DNA from: Dasyornis broadbenti
Taxonomy: Eukaryota > Chordata > Aves > Passeriformes > Dasyornithidae
Direction of reading: 5' to 3'
DNA length: 64,000 nt
NCBI GenBank assembly: GCA_013397935.1
Contig: VZRN01011463.1
Location: 1 to 64,000, forward strand
The stretch's first letter is position 1; each line of letters starts with the position of its first letter. The notes beneath the pieces were generated by a model that saw only the letters and a program-made list of their open reading frames with translations, made no database searches and was not told where the DNA came from. The translations under genes were made by a program, and so were the position numbers. Of the stretch, positions 1 through 11,600 are shown piece by piece.

Positions 1-889
1 ACAAGGTGTAATAGAATTACGAACAGGTTTTTTTGGTTTGTCTTTTTTATGTAACTAAAGGGGGATTGCATATTAGAGGGGCTATAGAGTAGGTAATTTG
101 GGGGAGTCTGTACCTTCCAAGTGCTTCAGCCAATGGGGAAAAGGAAGAGGGTGATGCAGCTGGAAACTTAGGATAATAAGGGGGCTGTGACCCCCAAGAA
201 TTTGAGACACCGCATTGGAAGTTCCCATGGCCTCTCCCTTTTTTGGAATAAAGTCATGGGTCTCCTTTGTCTCCTTTTTGGACATAAACCTCTGACATTG
301 TGGATTAATTTTCCTAACACATGTCTCTCCAGGAGTTGTCCCTCTGCTGCTGCCCCCCAGGAGGGGATGGCCGGCCTTAGCCTCATGCAACCTTGCTGCA
401 CATAGCCCGGAGCTGCATCTCGAGCTGATCTCCAGACCTGGGAGCTGTAGCCCCCTGCTATGTTGTTTTCCCCTGCAGGATCCTTTTGGAATGCTTCCTT
501 CTGCACTTTGCCAGAGCTGGGACCTCTGTTTTCTCAGGGTCTTCCTTGATGGCAGGTGCCAGGTTGTCCCCCTGCCTTCTGCACTGCTTGTGGCCCGCCT
601 TGATCCCGTGTCCTCCCTTGAGCCTCCCCCTTGTTCAGGGACATCCTTGCTGCGGCCTCAGCACCTACACACACACACACCCACACCCACCTTCATTGCA
701 TGAAGCCTCTCCCTCACCATGTTTGTGTTTCCCTCATTGCTCACGGGCTTCCTCAGCCTTGTCCTGCACCTCCTACACCACCACCCTGCTTAGAGCCCCC
801 CAGCACCCCACTGCTCAAAACCATCCCTTCCTCAGGACCCCCCACGCTCCTGCTCAGGTCACGGACAGGACACAGCCAGGTGAAGCCTT
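1..889. other. Non-genic flank left of the CpG island
   Basis: No gene is recognised. From about 590 the sequence becomes C- and T-rich with a CA-type repeat. Open frames here have Pro/Ser/Cys-biased composition expected of C-rich non-coding DNA. Confidence 0.6.
662..691. repeat. Short CA/CCA microsatellite
   Basis: This is an interrupted run of CA units passing into CCCACA units, about 30 bp. Confidence 0.85.
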
Positions 890-1330
890 ATGTTCGGCAG
901 GGGCCTGTGCCAGGGGTGCGGCGGGAGCGCGATGGGCGCGGGCAGGGGGATCCCGGTGCTGCTCCCGGGGCTGCGGTGCCGCGCTGTGTCCGCCAGGCGG
1001 CGCCGCGCGGCCGTGTCTCTGCCCGGCACAGTCCCCGCTGCGGCCGCCAGGGGGCGCTGCCGCTCGGGGCCGCAGGAGCCTGAGGGGACTTTCCCGGGGG
1101 TCCCGTCCAGGGGAGCAGCTGCAGGTCACCACTCCGGTGATCCCTCCTACCACCGGGCCTCACCTGGTTTCTTCTTCCTAGCTCTGTTCCGGAGCCGCTG
1201 CCGGAAGGACAAACGCCTCGGGCTCGCGCTGGCTCTGCTGGAACCCGGGAGAATAGCTCGAATGGGCTACACCCGGAGCCACTCGTGCCCGAGCGACCCG
1301 CGCCGGGTGTGGATCTGTCAGGAAGATGCC
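890..1330. promoter_or_regulatory. CpG island, candidate promoter
   Basis: This stretch is strikingly GC-rich with many CG dinucleotides, in contrast to the AT-rich remainder of the window. It contains GCCGCC blocks and two CTCF-like motifs (990-1004 and 1044-1058). It may be the promoter of a non-coding first exon of SH2D4A, about 7 kb upstream of its ATG, or of a leftward gene; in mammals PSD3 lies upstream of SH2D4A in the opposite orientation (recalled). On the minus strand, CCAG|GTGAGG near 1163 is a good donor, which would suit a leftward transcript. The open frames through the island look composition-driven. Confidence 0.7.
1044..1058 (+). promoter_or_regulatory. CTCF-like binding motif
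   Basis: CCGCCAGGGGGCGCT matches the core CTCF consensus (CCRSYAGGGGGCGCT type) at essentially every position. Known biology: CTCF sites insulate promoters and anchor loops. Occupancy is not shown by sequence alone. Confidence 0.75.
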
Positions 1331-1431
1331 GGGCTGCCTGTACCTAGGCAGATGCTGCTGCTCTGCCAGCGCCCACTTGGTTCAGCCCTCCCGGAGATGC
1401 TGTGGGCAGGTGGCGGCTCCAGTTCCTTTGT

Positions 1432-1690
1432 GACTCCAGTTCGTTGCGTCTCCTGCTCATGGAAGACCCTGGATAGTTTCCTCTCCTCATTTGCACCTTC
1501 AGGTCATTTGTTTCTGTCCCCAGTTTGTCTCAGGTTCAGGTCACAGATGGGTCCAGTTTGTTCTTGCCTCCAGCATGTTTTAGACTCCAATTTGGTTTTA
1601 CTTTCCCCAGCTTCATTTCAGCTCCAGCTTATTTGCAACTCTAGTTTGTTCCCATGTTCGATTGGTCTGTGACTCCAGTTCATTCTGCTC
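1432..1690. repeat. Degenerate minisatellite, CTCCAGTTTGTTC-type unit
   Basis: Variants of (g)aCTCCAGTTTGTT recur roughly every 20-30 bases, for example at 1433, 1517, 1552, 1586 and 1670, with C/T-rich spacers. The units are too diverged for an exact period. There is no coding sense. Confidence 0.6.
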
Positions 1691-2728
1691 CTTGCTCATT
1701 ACAGCTTGTGCTTGTTCAAATGATCTTGGCCTTTGACAAATCAATCACTATCATTACTTAAATATAAGCAGACGTAATTGTACATTGTCTAAAGATGAAC
1801 TAAGCTTCTGGGACTAACACAAGTGGACCCCCAACATACAGTCAGATTCCCCAGAGGTGCCCCCATACAGGTTCCCACCTTGAGGAATAACAGGACTGGA
1901 GTTTCGAACAAGATAAAGAACAAAGTGGTTAAGCAATGGAAGCAATAACCACAGGAACATGGAAGACAAAAAATTGAGAGCCTAAGTTCTCAAAGGGGGA
2001 AAACAAAGATAACACCCTTTTCATCCAGGATGTGTAATGATGAACTGAAAAAATGCCCAGTTTTGACTGGTTCTGTAGTAGCACACCAAGCGTGTGCTAT
2101 GATTTCTTGGGACTCAATGGTTTTAATTTGAAGCAGAGAAAGGATGAGACAGTAACAACTTAAGCCAAGTAGTCACTTAAGTAAGAGTTAATAGCTCAAG
2201 ACTGTAACTGTGTAAGTAGGCCTGTTTTTTTTTTGCCTTGGGGTGCTGGCTTTGGGGTTTACCACCCAGAACCTCTTTCTGCGCAGTACTGTAAATCAAA
2301 TTATGTGTCATGGTTAGAAAAATCTCCTTTTTTACCGTGGCTGAGTTTGATTGACCATCTGATCCTGTGTGTTAACCTATAGAAGCTCTCACCCTTTTCA
2401 CACACTGTTAATTCCCTCAGTAATTTTGATATAGGAAGACAATATAAGAAGTGTTTGCCCATTTTTCTAGCAGGGAAGATACATTTTCCTTGAAAGTAGA
2501 CCCCTGTGGCCTCAGTGTTCAGTGGCTGCTGCTGTATCCAATTATTTTTCCTTCTTGCCTTTGCTATCCATCCATTCATATTTGCTGTGAGATAACTGCT
2601 GCATCCTCCAGCAGTATCAGGGATTTATAGGGCAAGTCAGTTCAACTATAGGTAATTTCAAGGTAGTTTATGATTGGGTGACTTCATTGGTTTTGTTCTT
2701 TCAGGCATTATATGCCAGCCTTACTCAG
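1691..2728. other. Non-genic stretch
   Basis: About 1 kb of AT-rich DNA between the minisatellite and a CR1 fragment. I see nothing in it that I can name. Confidence 0.5.
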
Positions 2729-3022
2729 AATCCAGTACATATAGGGGCTACAGGAGAGCTGAAGAGGGGCTTTGGACAAGGGCATGGAGTGATAGGGCAA
2801 GGGGGAATGGCTTCAAACTGACAAAAGGCAGGTATAGATTATATATCAGGAGGAAGTTCTTCCCTGTGAAGGTGTTGAGGCACTGGAACATCTCTGGAAG
2901 TGTTCAAGACCAAGTTGGGTGGTGTTTGGAGCAACCTGATCTAGTGGCCCTGCCCATGTCAGAGAGGTTGGAAGTAGATGATCTTTGAGGGGCCTTCCAA
3001 GCGAAACCATTCTATGATTCTA
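2729..3022 (+). mobile_element. CR1 LINE, 5'-truncated 3' end
   Basis: The stretch follows the CR1 3' region: GGGGCTACAGGAGAGCTG, GTGATAGGGCAAGGGGGAAT, GTGTTGAGGCACTGGAACAT, GAGCAACCTGATCTAGTGG, then GGTTGGAAGTAGATGATC and the terminal ATTCTATGATTCTAAG. CR1 is the dominant avian LINE and is normally 5'-truncated. The open frame across it (2674-2988) is not a gene. Confidence 0.95.
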
Positions 3023-5108
3023 AGATACAAACAGCTCTAGTTCTGTCTTCCAGGGGCTAGGCTTGCGCAGTTGTGTTTTGCTTTTGTTATACCCAAATTA
3101 GAAGTTCTCCTTCCGTCTGAAACAAACAAACAAAAAAAAACCCAGTAGGCTGAAGCAAAATTAAACAGAAAGGGAGGAATGAATCACTCCCCTATTTAGA
3201 ACTCCCCTATTTAGGATGAGAATTTTAAAAAGCTCCAAATAAACAAGAACAAAACAAACAACTGAACAGCCAAACCCCAAAGCACAGAAGGATATTTTGG
3301 TACTAACCTTGCTGGTGCAGCTGCACACATAAATGTTTTCTGACAAAAGTGCATGTTATGAGCCAATGCGTAACAGTTAACCCATGAAGGCTTGTGTACT
3401 CAGAGCAAGGTTAGGGAGGCGATTACTTTAGCTGCTCTGATTGCAGGTGGGTTTGGAAATTCTGTTTTGCTTCACTTCTGAAAAAAATCAGAAATGCCTT
3501 TCTAAAGTCTGGCAGAGAGCTGATGGCATTGGAGTGGCTGGAAGTGGAGAAATCCAGAGAAACCTGAGCCTCCTAGTGCTGCAGGGCTTAGTTTGGCAAG
3601 TAAAAGGAAATTCAATTGCATTCTTACAGCCCAGCCTCTTGATCATGAAAAAGAATTCCTGATGATGTCTCTGAAGCCACTTCTCACTAAACAGATAATC
3701 AGCTCCAAGAAGAAGCTCTTGACTCAATATAGTGCTGCCATTTACTGAACAACGTGATCGAATCTGCTTTTTATGGGAAAAGCTACTTTATGACAATAGA
3801 AATGCTTTTAGCTCATCAGCCCGTACCCTGAAGCAGCCTCTTTTGTGTTCTCTTTTCTCCTCACCTTTGGATTTCTTGGGTTATTTTTAGTTTACAGTTA
3901 CTGTCACGTTTATAGTGGAGATGTGTACAGCAGGTTGAAAAAGCTGCCTCCCAGAAAATGAGCACAAGACCTACTGTTTAACTTCTCTGCTGTTTCATTT
4001 TATATCCTCCTGTTTGATTTCTTGGTGAAAACCATATCAAATGCCTTTCTATGTCTATCTGTCTATTGTTTTCTTGGAGAAACCTTCCCTCCTCTGGCAG
4101 CACTGATGGTGAAGACCAGGACTAGTGTGGACAGGTGGGAGTGTCATGTGAGCTTGTCTATGTCCTAAGTGTCACCCGCTGCACATGTGAGCAGGAGCTC
4201 GTGCCAGTTCTTCTCAAAGCTATGGCACTTTCGTGTGTATTCATAGACTTGTTTCCCCTGTTAATGGTAGATGATTTACAGGAGCACAGAGAAGAGGGTG
4301 CTCTCCAGCAGGAGACTTAAATGCTATGTGACTTTGCATTTTGAAGGATCATTTAGCCTTTGAATTGTTGTTAGCTTTATGGCTTTCAAGCTGACTATCT
4401 TATACATGAGTGGCAGAGCCCCAAAGCCCTGGTTTGGCTTCCCATTGCCTCCCACTTAATTTTTGCCATTTTTGGCTACTCCCATCTCTATTCCTCCACA
4501 AAACCAGCTCCCACCTACCACTCCCATGAAAAAAATGCAAACAGTAGAAAGTTTAACAAAACCTCTACCAGAGTTTTCCTACAAGTTACCTGCTTGGAGA
4601 TCCCTCTTCCATTACTGCAGTCTTTGGTTTCACTAAGTTTGAGCTGTAAATATACTACTTACAGCTGGAATAGCATCTGCAAAACCACTTCCAGCCAGGT
4701 GTCAGTAACATGGCTTTGATTCAAACTTTAGGAACAGTATACGACTGATTGCAAGGATTTCCAGCTCCTAGATCTTTAATGAAGTGACTGCTGAAACAGA
4801 AATATCGCAAACCTATCAAGATGCTTATGTAATTTCCCAGTGTTAAAACAGCTGGTGCTTTAAAGGGTACCTTTGGGATACAGCATTATAAATCTCATCT
4901 CAAAACCAATGTTACAAGGACATCCAACTCTGCAAAACTGCATCAGTACTGCGAAACTTGTTTCGTGAGTACCCTTCCATCTTGCCAACACACTGTGTCA
5001 CCAGGCATGGAAAAAAGGACCAGTTTGTCACCACATGACAGAGCACATCATGTCCTCCTAAGTAAATGCCATAGTAAAGCCATTCCTACTCCTGAGAAGC
5101 CAAAGCAG
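3023..5108. other. Non-genic stretch between CR1 and LTR
   Basis: About 2 kb with no recognised gene. It includes a 15-bp tandem duplication (3186-3215, ACTCCCCTATTTAGA twice). Confidence 0.5.
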
Positions 5109-6166
5109 TGTGGTGTGTTGGTTTTGCTTGGCCCAGTTTTTGCTAGTGGTAGGGGGAGCCCACAAAATGGCTCCTGTGTGCAGCTTCTCAAAGCTTTCAC
5201 CATGTCCAGCACAGCCAATCCCCAATGGCTCTGGAAACGATGGACATGCTGCTGGCCAAGGCTGAGCCAATTAGAGATGTTGGTTACACCTCTGTGAAAA
5301 CATATTTAAGAAGAGACCAAGGTGGGGGGTGGCACGCACTTCTTTTGGCCAGAGGAGGAGGAGGTGGTGAAAATATGTGAGGGAAAACAACAACAATGCA
5401 GACACCAAGGTCAGTGGAGAAGGTGGGGGAGTGGAAGCTCCAAACACCGGAACCAAGAATCTTCTGCAGGCCGTAGTGAAGACCATGGTGAAGCGGGATG
5501 TTCCCCTGCAGCCCATGGAGTCCAGGGGGAATGCTAAAATCCACACACAGCCCTATGCCGGAGCGGGTGGATGCCTGGAGGAGGCCGTTGCCCAGCGGGA
5601 GTCTCAGTGGAGAAACAGGCTTTTACAGACTGAATTAAGTGCCCCATGCCAATGCCTGAGAGAGACTGTGGTTCAGCAAAGAGGGGGAAAAAAAAGCCTT
5701 GCTCCTGAAATGGAACAGCTGACTCGAGGTCTATAATCTGTGGACAAGAGACCCCACACCGCAGCAGTTTTGGGGAAAAACTGTCTGCCCATGGGGGAAG
5801 CTCACGTGGCAGGGTCAGGCAGAGTGCCATGTGTGAGATTTTGGGACCTGCAGCTACGCAGAAGAAAGGACTCCTCTCCCCTGAGCAGTGGAGAAACATT
5901 TCGGTGATGAACTGACCCACCCCTCCCATGCCTTGTTCCCTTGTGCAGCTGCTGGGAGGGAGGGAGGGGGTGAGTGGAGAAAGAGTGTCTTTGAAAGTTT
6001 TATTTAATTTCTCATTTACTTCTCTGATTCTGTTACAATAAAAGCTTTTAGCCTGTTTTCTGCCCTAGTGCATCTTTTTTCTCCCAGTTTTCCTTATCTC
6101 AACTCATGAGCCCTGGGTGTATTAATTTGTGAGTGCCTGGCATTTAGCCAGAGTCAAACCACAACA
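5109..6166 (+). mobile_element. Solo LTR of an avian ERVL-like endogenous retrovirus
   Basis: About 1.06 kb starting TGTGGTGTGTTGG and ending CAAACCACAACA, that is TG...CA with imperfect inverted ends. Seen inside: CCAAT (5267-5271) with a TATA-like TATTTAAG (5303-5310); a C-poor, GAGGAGG-rich middle; repeated phrases such as CTGCAGCCCATGGAG; GATGAACTGACCCACCC; a G-quadruplex-type GGGAGGGAGGGAGGGGG (5954-5970); and AATAAA (6037-6042) followed by a T-rich stretch. This order matches an LTR type that I recall as abundant in birds. No gag, pol or env flanks it, so it is a solo LTR left by recombination. No clear target duplication is visible, suggesting age. Short open frames in it are not credited as genes. 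Confidence 0.88.
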
Positions 6167-8273
6167 CATGGACATGCTGCTGCGTGCATTCTGCTGATGG
6201 CTTCTCATGCGTCATGTCCCAGGAAGCTCTTCTCTCTCTGCAGCTGCCACCCCCATGGCTAAAGGACAGCCCAAGACCCTCTGGCTGTTGAGCTGGAACA
6301 ACTCTGCTGTTGGGGGCTACTCAGAAATCATTGCCCAAGTCAGACCACCTCCCAAAACCCCCTTTTTTTAAATCAAGAAAGTAATTTTTTTAAACAAAAT
6401 CCATACAGACTTGGAACAGCAGCTTCATGTTTCCTTCTCGAATGAAGTTAACATTTTTAGTAGGGAAAATATTAAGTAATCAGAGAAATAAAATAGAAAT
6501 TAGAATGCTTAACACCAACTCCTGGTCACTGCACCTTCCCCAGAAATCTTGCTCCTGCTCCTGGCCTCTGCTGCATTTCTGGGACCATGATCTGCCCTGT
6601 TGCCTTGAGGTCCTTGAGGAGCTCCTTGTTTCCATGCCTACAGCTCCTCCACCTGCTCTGAGCTCCTTTCAAAGTGTCCCTGCTGAAAGTACATAGGGAC
6701 TTCACTGCAATGGGGCACCAGCCAGCTCTGTCTCCGGCAATTTTAAGGCAAGCCATTACCAGAAATGGGGATGCTTGGGACAAACTGCTTGATCCCAGTA
6801 TTGATGCGAGATAGAGGAAGGTGCACCAACGCAGCAGATACTGTTCTGACAGTCTGACTTTATGAAGGCTGTCCCATTTAATCTAAATGATTGAGTGCTC
6901 TGTGTGTGCTCCTTGGAAAGTTTCAGTATTGCACTTGCTGGCTACTCTACTACCTCCTTCTTTGTTATTTTATTTGTCAGAAGCCAAGCAATCATACTGT
7001 GAAGCTGAAGGTGCTCCCAGCACTTTTCTTCCGACATTTGGGTCCCTAGATATCCATCCTCTCTCCTGTAAGGTGGCTAATTGATTTGACCCCATTAACT
7101 TGATTTAATATGTAGTCCCACTTCACCCTGGCACAGGTCCTTCTGCCATGTCTGTGCCTTTTGTACTTCCACATTACTGTCTCAATAACCCTCCTCCCAC
7201 CTACTGTGCTATGTCCTAGCATACTTGTTCCTTAGACTCCAGGATTTGTGCAGAAGGACATAAACAATCCCACTGCCTTAATTTTCCTTGTAGCCTGATG
7301 GCAACATTTCCCAAGAGTTTGTCTAGAAAGCCCCTGCTACCTCTCGCCAGTCAGCTATGCTGCTCTGGTGCTGCACTTAGTACGTGTCTGTCAGCCTCCC
7401 TGTGTCACCAAAAGTACTGCCAACCAATCTCCTGATCTCCACGAGTTTATCCAGATAAGATAAGGAAAATAGTTGGTTTCAAGGTCTTTAGTCCACTTTT
7501 CTATTTTCTGATTTGTCACCTTCCCAAGTGACAGGAGAACTTCCAATTTTTAGTGAAATCCCTGTTGTAAATGTAAATCCATGAGCACAAAGCAAGGCTG
7601 TGTGGGTGTTATTACCTCACCAGCATGCGCTGGACACGAGCCAGCATCCTGGGCAGGAACAGGGGTGCCCCTTCTCCCCATTAGCTTCGTCCTGTCAGAC
7701 AGGGATGTCCCATGCCAGGCCCACCACGTGGGCAGGGTGCCTCAGCAAGACATGTCAGAGCCGGAGGTATCTCAGACACTGATCATCCAAATTGCCATTC
7801 TTCAAACCGGCTGCACTCCTTGTGCTCCCTTGACTTGCTGGGAGGCTGACTTTGATGGATGGGAGCACCCCGAAATTCCCACTCCCACCTCAAAAGTAGA
7901 GTCGAAAGTCTTCCCTCTTTCTTTGGTAAAATGAGGCAGGCTGGGCTTTTGATCATCAAAGTTTTCCTGTTTGGAAGGAGGAGGAGCCATCTAGTCATGG
8001 GTTCACTGATTCCCTGCCCAGCAGGAATGTTTGCTTGGGCACAGCCAAGCCGCACCTCTGATGACTAACAGGCAGTGCTCTCTCTCTTTGATATAGTATC
8101 AGCTGAGTTTATCAGAGTATCAACACAACCTCCCCACTCCAGGCCTCGCCCCTTCTGGCCAGCTCTCCCTGCAGCGCGGGCAGGGGCTGCATGAGAGCTG
8201 AGCTCACCTCTTATTCCAAGGAATCTTAACGGCAGGTTTTAAGCTACTTATTTACTTTTTTTGGTCTGTGCAG
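6167..8273. other. Region between the LTR and SH2D4A
   Basis: About 2.1 kb, moderately GC-rich near 8130-8200. No gene or named repeat is recognised. It could hold the proximal SH2D4A promoter. Confidence 0.5.
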
Positions 8274-8453
8274 GAAGTCTGAGCTAAAAAAAAAAAAAAA
8301 GACAAAGAAGGAGACAGAAGTATAATTGCTCCGGCACGTCTGCATTCCTACTTCAGGCTCAGACGGGCAGGGACTCTTTCTTGTCGGAGCCAGGAAGAGG
8401 ATCCGATCCCTGAAGATCATTGCCACAAACGTGCGTAAGTGAAACCTGCAGCC
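8274..8453 (+). other. SH2D4A: Candidate 5'UTR part of the SH2D4A start exon
   Basis: A T-rich tract ending TTGGTCTGTGCAG at 8273 reads as a good splice acceptor upstream of the start codon. If used, this is 180 nt of untranslated leader joined to exon 1, and a non-coding first exon would lie further 5'. The stretch contains a 15-A run (8286-8300). The alternative is a promoter directly upstream, but no TATA box is evident. Confidence 0.5.
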
Positions 8454-8628
8454 ATGCTGAAACAGATATTATCAGACATGTACATTGATCCGGAGCTGCT
8501 GGCAGAACTCAGCGAGGAGCAGAAGCAGATCCTCTTCTTCAAGATGAGACAGGAACAGATCAGACGGTGGGAGGAAAGAGAAGCTGCTGCAGACAAGATT
8601 CCAGGACAGAAGCCATTGCCAAGAAAAT
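8454..8628 (+). CDS. SH2D4A: SH2D4A coding exon 1 (start codon)
   Basis: The exon encodes residues 1-58 plus one base, from MLKQIL to KPLPRK. The donor is AAAAT|GTAAGT, a strong site. This N-terminus is the most recognisable non-SH2 part of the family. An in-frame GTG lies 15 bases upstream, but the ATG has the better context and matches the family start. Confidence 0.96.
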
Positions 8629-11600
8629 GTAAGTCTGTCTCCTGTCTGCTTCACCTTCTGGCATGTATCTGGCCTAGTTAACTGCTTCCTAGAAATAGGA
8701 AGTAATATATCCTTAGAGCAATTTCTTCTGCAAAGGACATGTCATAGGATTATTTCCAAAACATAACTAAATCCACCTGCAATGGGGTAGTTTTGACCAG
8801 GCACACAATAGCTTTTACTCCCTGGCCCAGACATTCTGTCCTTGACCAAATTGCTCAACTCCCCTAGCTGGGAAGACAGGGCTTACTTGCCCCCAGGAGA
8901 TGCATCTCATTAAGTTTCCCACTAAATGGAGCCTCTGAATCTGTCTTTAACATAACCATGTATTTGAATATCTGTCCTGAGGCTCCAGATCTGCAGGGGA
9001 GCTCCCACTGAGACTTTAGACCTGAAGTCCCCTTGCCAGGATTACACAGCATGCTAGGCAGATAGCACTCTTCTCCCAGGTCTCCCTCACGTGCTCTGTT
9101 TGCAGGTGGCTCACCCTCACATAGCTTGGGAAGGGTAGAGGTCAGGAAGTAAAGCAAGAAAAGAAACAGTGGTGAGTCTTCTCCTTTGCTCCCAGACTCA
9201 GAAATGCTTCCTTCACTGACTTGGTTCAAGTAGTATGAAAAGATTGGGAAGTGTAGGCTGAATCCCAGCTGAGCTTTCCTCAGGTACAGTTGCTTTTGGG
9301 AAGGGTCTGTCACCAACAGCAGCCAGTAGGGCACAGCAGGTGTGACACAGAAGCTACCTCTGCAAAGAGCTACCCAGCAAACAGCATTTGCCAAAGAGCT
9401 GCTTCTTTTCCAGCCAATGGGAAGTCAGTGACATGGAAACTTGGTGCTGACAACGATGTGTGGGTCTGGGTGATGGGCGAGCATCCTTCAGATAAATCGT
9501 ATGAAGCCATCTGTGAAGAGATCCAGGCAAAAAGAGCTGAGCGCTTAGCGAGAGAGCATGGCAAGGAGGGCAGGTAAGCACCCTTCAGCTGGAGGGCTCG
9601 GTGGGCAGATATGGAGGAGAAGGCTTTTCTACAGACACACAGGCTGGAGGCTTCTCTGTAGGGGTTACGATTACCACTGTCACACTGGACTTGCAGGCAA
9701 AGGCACAGGCAAGGGCTGCCTTTCTGTGGGGACACACAATGATGGGAGAGACCAGCATCAGCCTGAGCCTCACCCCAGCTCACTGAGCCTCGCCCCGGCT
9801 CACTGAGCCTCCTGTGATATGGCTCTTGTGTGGGACCCTCTGCAGACCACAGGAAATGCTAATGCTGTTACTGCAGCAGGTGTTGGGCTCAGATTTGCAC
9901 TGATTCACTGGCAGGTGCCTGGGTACAGCCAGACAACAGTTACTCACCACGAGTCATTAATTTAGTTACTCACCTACTTGATCTGGAGATATAACTACCT
10001 ATGCACACGTGGCTTCATTGCAACTCTGCTCACGTGCAGCCTTCTCACAAGATGCTCAGATAGCAGAAAGTGACTCCCTCCTAAGTCCTCTCTCACTTGC
10101 ATTTCAGAGAGACTGACACTTCTGCAACATGGTCTCTACACCCACAATCAGGACTCCTGGCTGAGACAGATCTTCATGAGAATAAAAAAACCCCTGTGGA
10201 GGAAAAAGAGGAACATGGGAGAAAAACTACTGATATTACAACAGGGAAAACCCAGGAGCTCTCAAAGGTAGTTTTCCCATTTTCCCATAACTATCAGAAA
10301 TGTATTTTGAGATTTAGGAAGTGCAGCAAATCCTAGTTGCTGTAAATACAAATCTGAAGGGGAAAAGCCATCTGTTAAGGCTTTTCTTCTATAGCCAGAG
10401 AAGAAGCCATGCTGTTACATCCTTCCTTAGGACTTGGGAGGTCCATGTGCTATTCTCAGCTGGGATAGATCTGCTCTACACTAATGCATAAATTACTCTG
10501 AATTCCTTTGCTTCCATTCTCTCTGGGTAAAACAAGGGGTACAGTATTTTCCCTTCTGCACTGTTGCTGTATCTGTGATACAGCTGGGCTGTTTCACAGG
10601 GAAGAGAGAACATGAAATATCCAGCCAGTTGGGTTAGTTTGTCAAACAGTTTACAGTATGTTCCCTTCTGCACTGGATGGCTTTTGGGGCAAGACCAGGG
10701 ACGCTATCCCAGGATCTCAAGGTCACAGCCCTCACACAAATCATCTACTTTTATAAAAGACCAAATTAAGATAATTTTACCAGTACCATCTGACATGCAT
10801 ATTTTAGTAGGTTCTTGGGGGTTTTTGTCTTCTAAAACAGAAAACAACCTATGACCTTGACAGCACAGGACAACTCCAAATGGAGTAATACAGTGTCTGC
10901 TTTCCTGTGGTGTTTCATTATGGAAATATTTTTCTCCAGCAATAAATACATTTCTGTTTTTAAACTGGCTACAAAAAGCCATTTGTAGAGAAAGGAAAAA
11001 AAGAAGAGTTTAATTAAGTACCCATGCAACCACAGTTGAACAGAAGTAACAGAACACCCTGCCAATTTAATGGGAGAAGTCCAATCTCATTCAGCAGTTT
11101 TCACACGACCTTGAATGAACTTGTATGCGTATATATTCTTTTATCGTACAGCCACTCCGTACTTTGGTATAAAAAGCATGATAACAGAAGGTTGGGTTTT
11201 GGCAAAATGCTCTCCTGCTGCTACCAAAATAGTGAAGGGAACTTGGAGTGACTGTCTCCTTTATCAAAAGCTTCTGACTCACATGGGTTTTTTCTCTGCA
11301 CTGTTTGCTGAAGTTGAGCAACTATGTGGGAGACTTTTTTTTTCACAGGAACTTATTAGTCAAAACTGACAAAAAAAAAAACCAAAAAAAAAACCAAACA
11401 AAAAAAGCCACCACCAAAAATCTAACCCCCTTTCAAATCTTGCACATGGGAACAGATAGGGTTTGTATATTTTCCTTTCTTTTCTGTCATTATATTATTA
11501 GTAGATTTTCCCAGATTTCTGGGACTTTTGCTATTAGAAGGAGGGCTCCAGACCAAAGTCCCCTGTTGTATTTTCTAGGCCTGGAGAGGGGCTTTTTCCC

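Noticed and set aside
486..1181. Long plus-strand open frame (231 codons) entering the CpG island
   Set aside because: The product is Pro/Ser/Cys/Arg-biased with no domain, as expected from stop-poor C-rich DNA, and it shares no similarity with a family I know.
890..1672. Open frame of 260 codons from the CpG island into the minisatellite
   Set aside because: Its length is explained by high GC followed by a stop-poor repeat. It lacks recognisable motifs and starts at a GTG-like position rather than a good ATG.
2674..2988. 104-codon open frame at the CR1 element
   Set aside because: It lies in the CR1 3' end, which is largely untranslated; no reverse transcriptase motif is present.
5377..5736. 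119-codon open frame in the LTR
   Set aside because: It sits within LTR sequence and has no retroviral protein motif. Internal repeats of the LTR explain the open frame.
8439..8453. Upstream in-frame GTG as an SH2D4A start
   Set aside because: The ATG at 8454 has a good Kozak context and matches the family N-terminus; a GTG start would be unusual in a vertebrate gene.
8864..9394. 176-codon minus-strand open frame in SH2D4A intron 1
   Set aside because: No family resemblance, no promoter or splice context, and it overlaps the start of a real intron with normal GT-AG ends.
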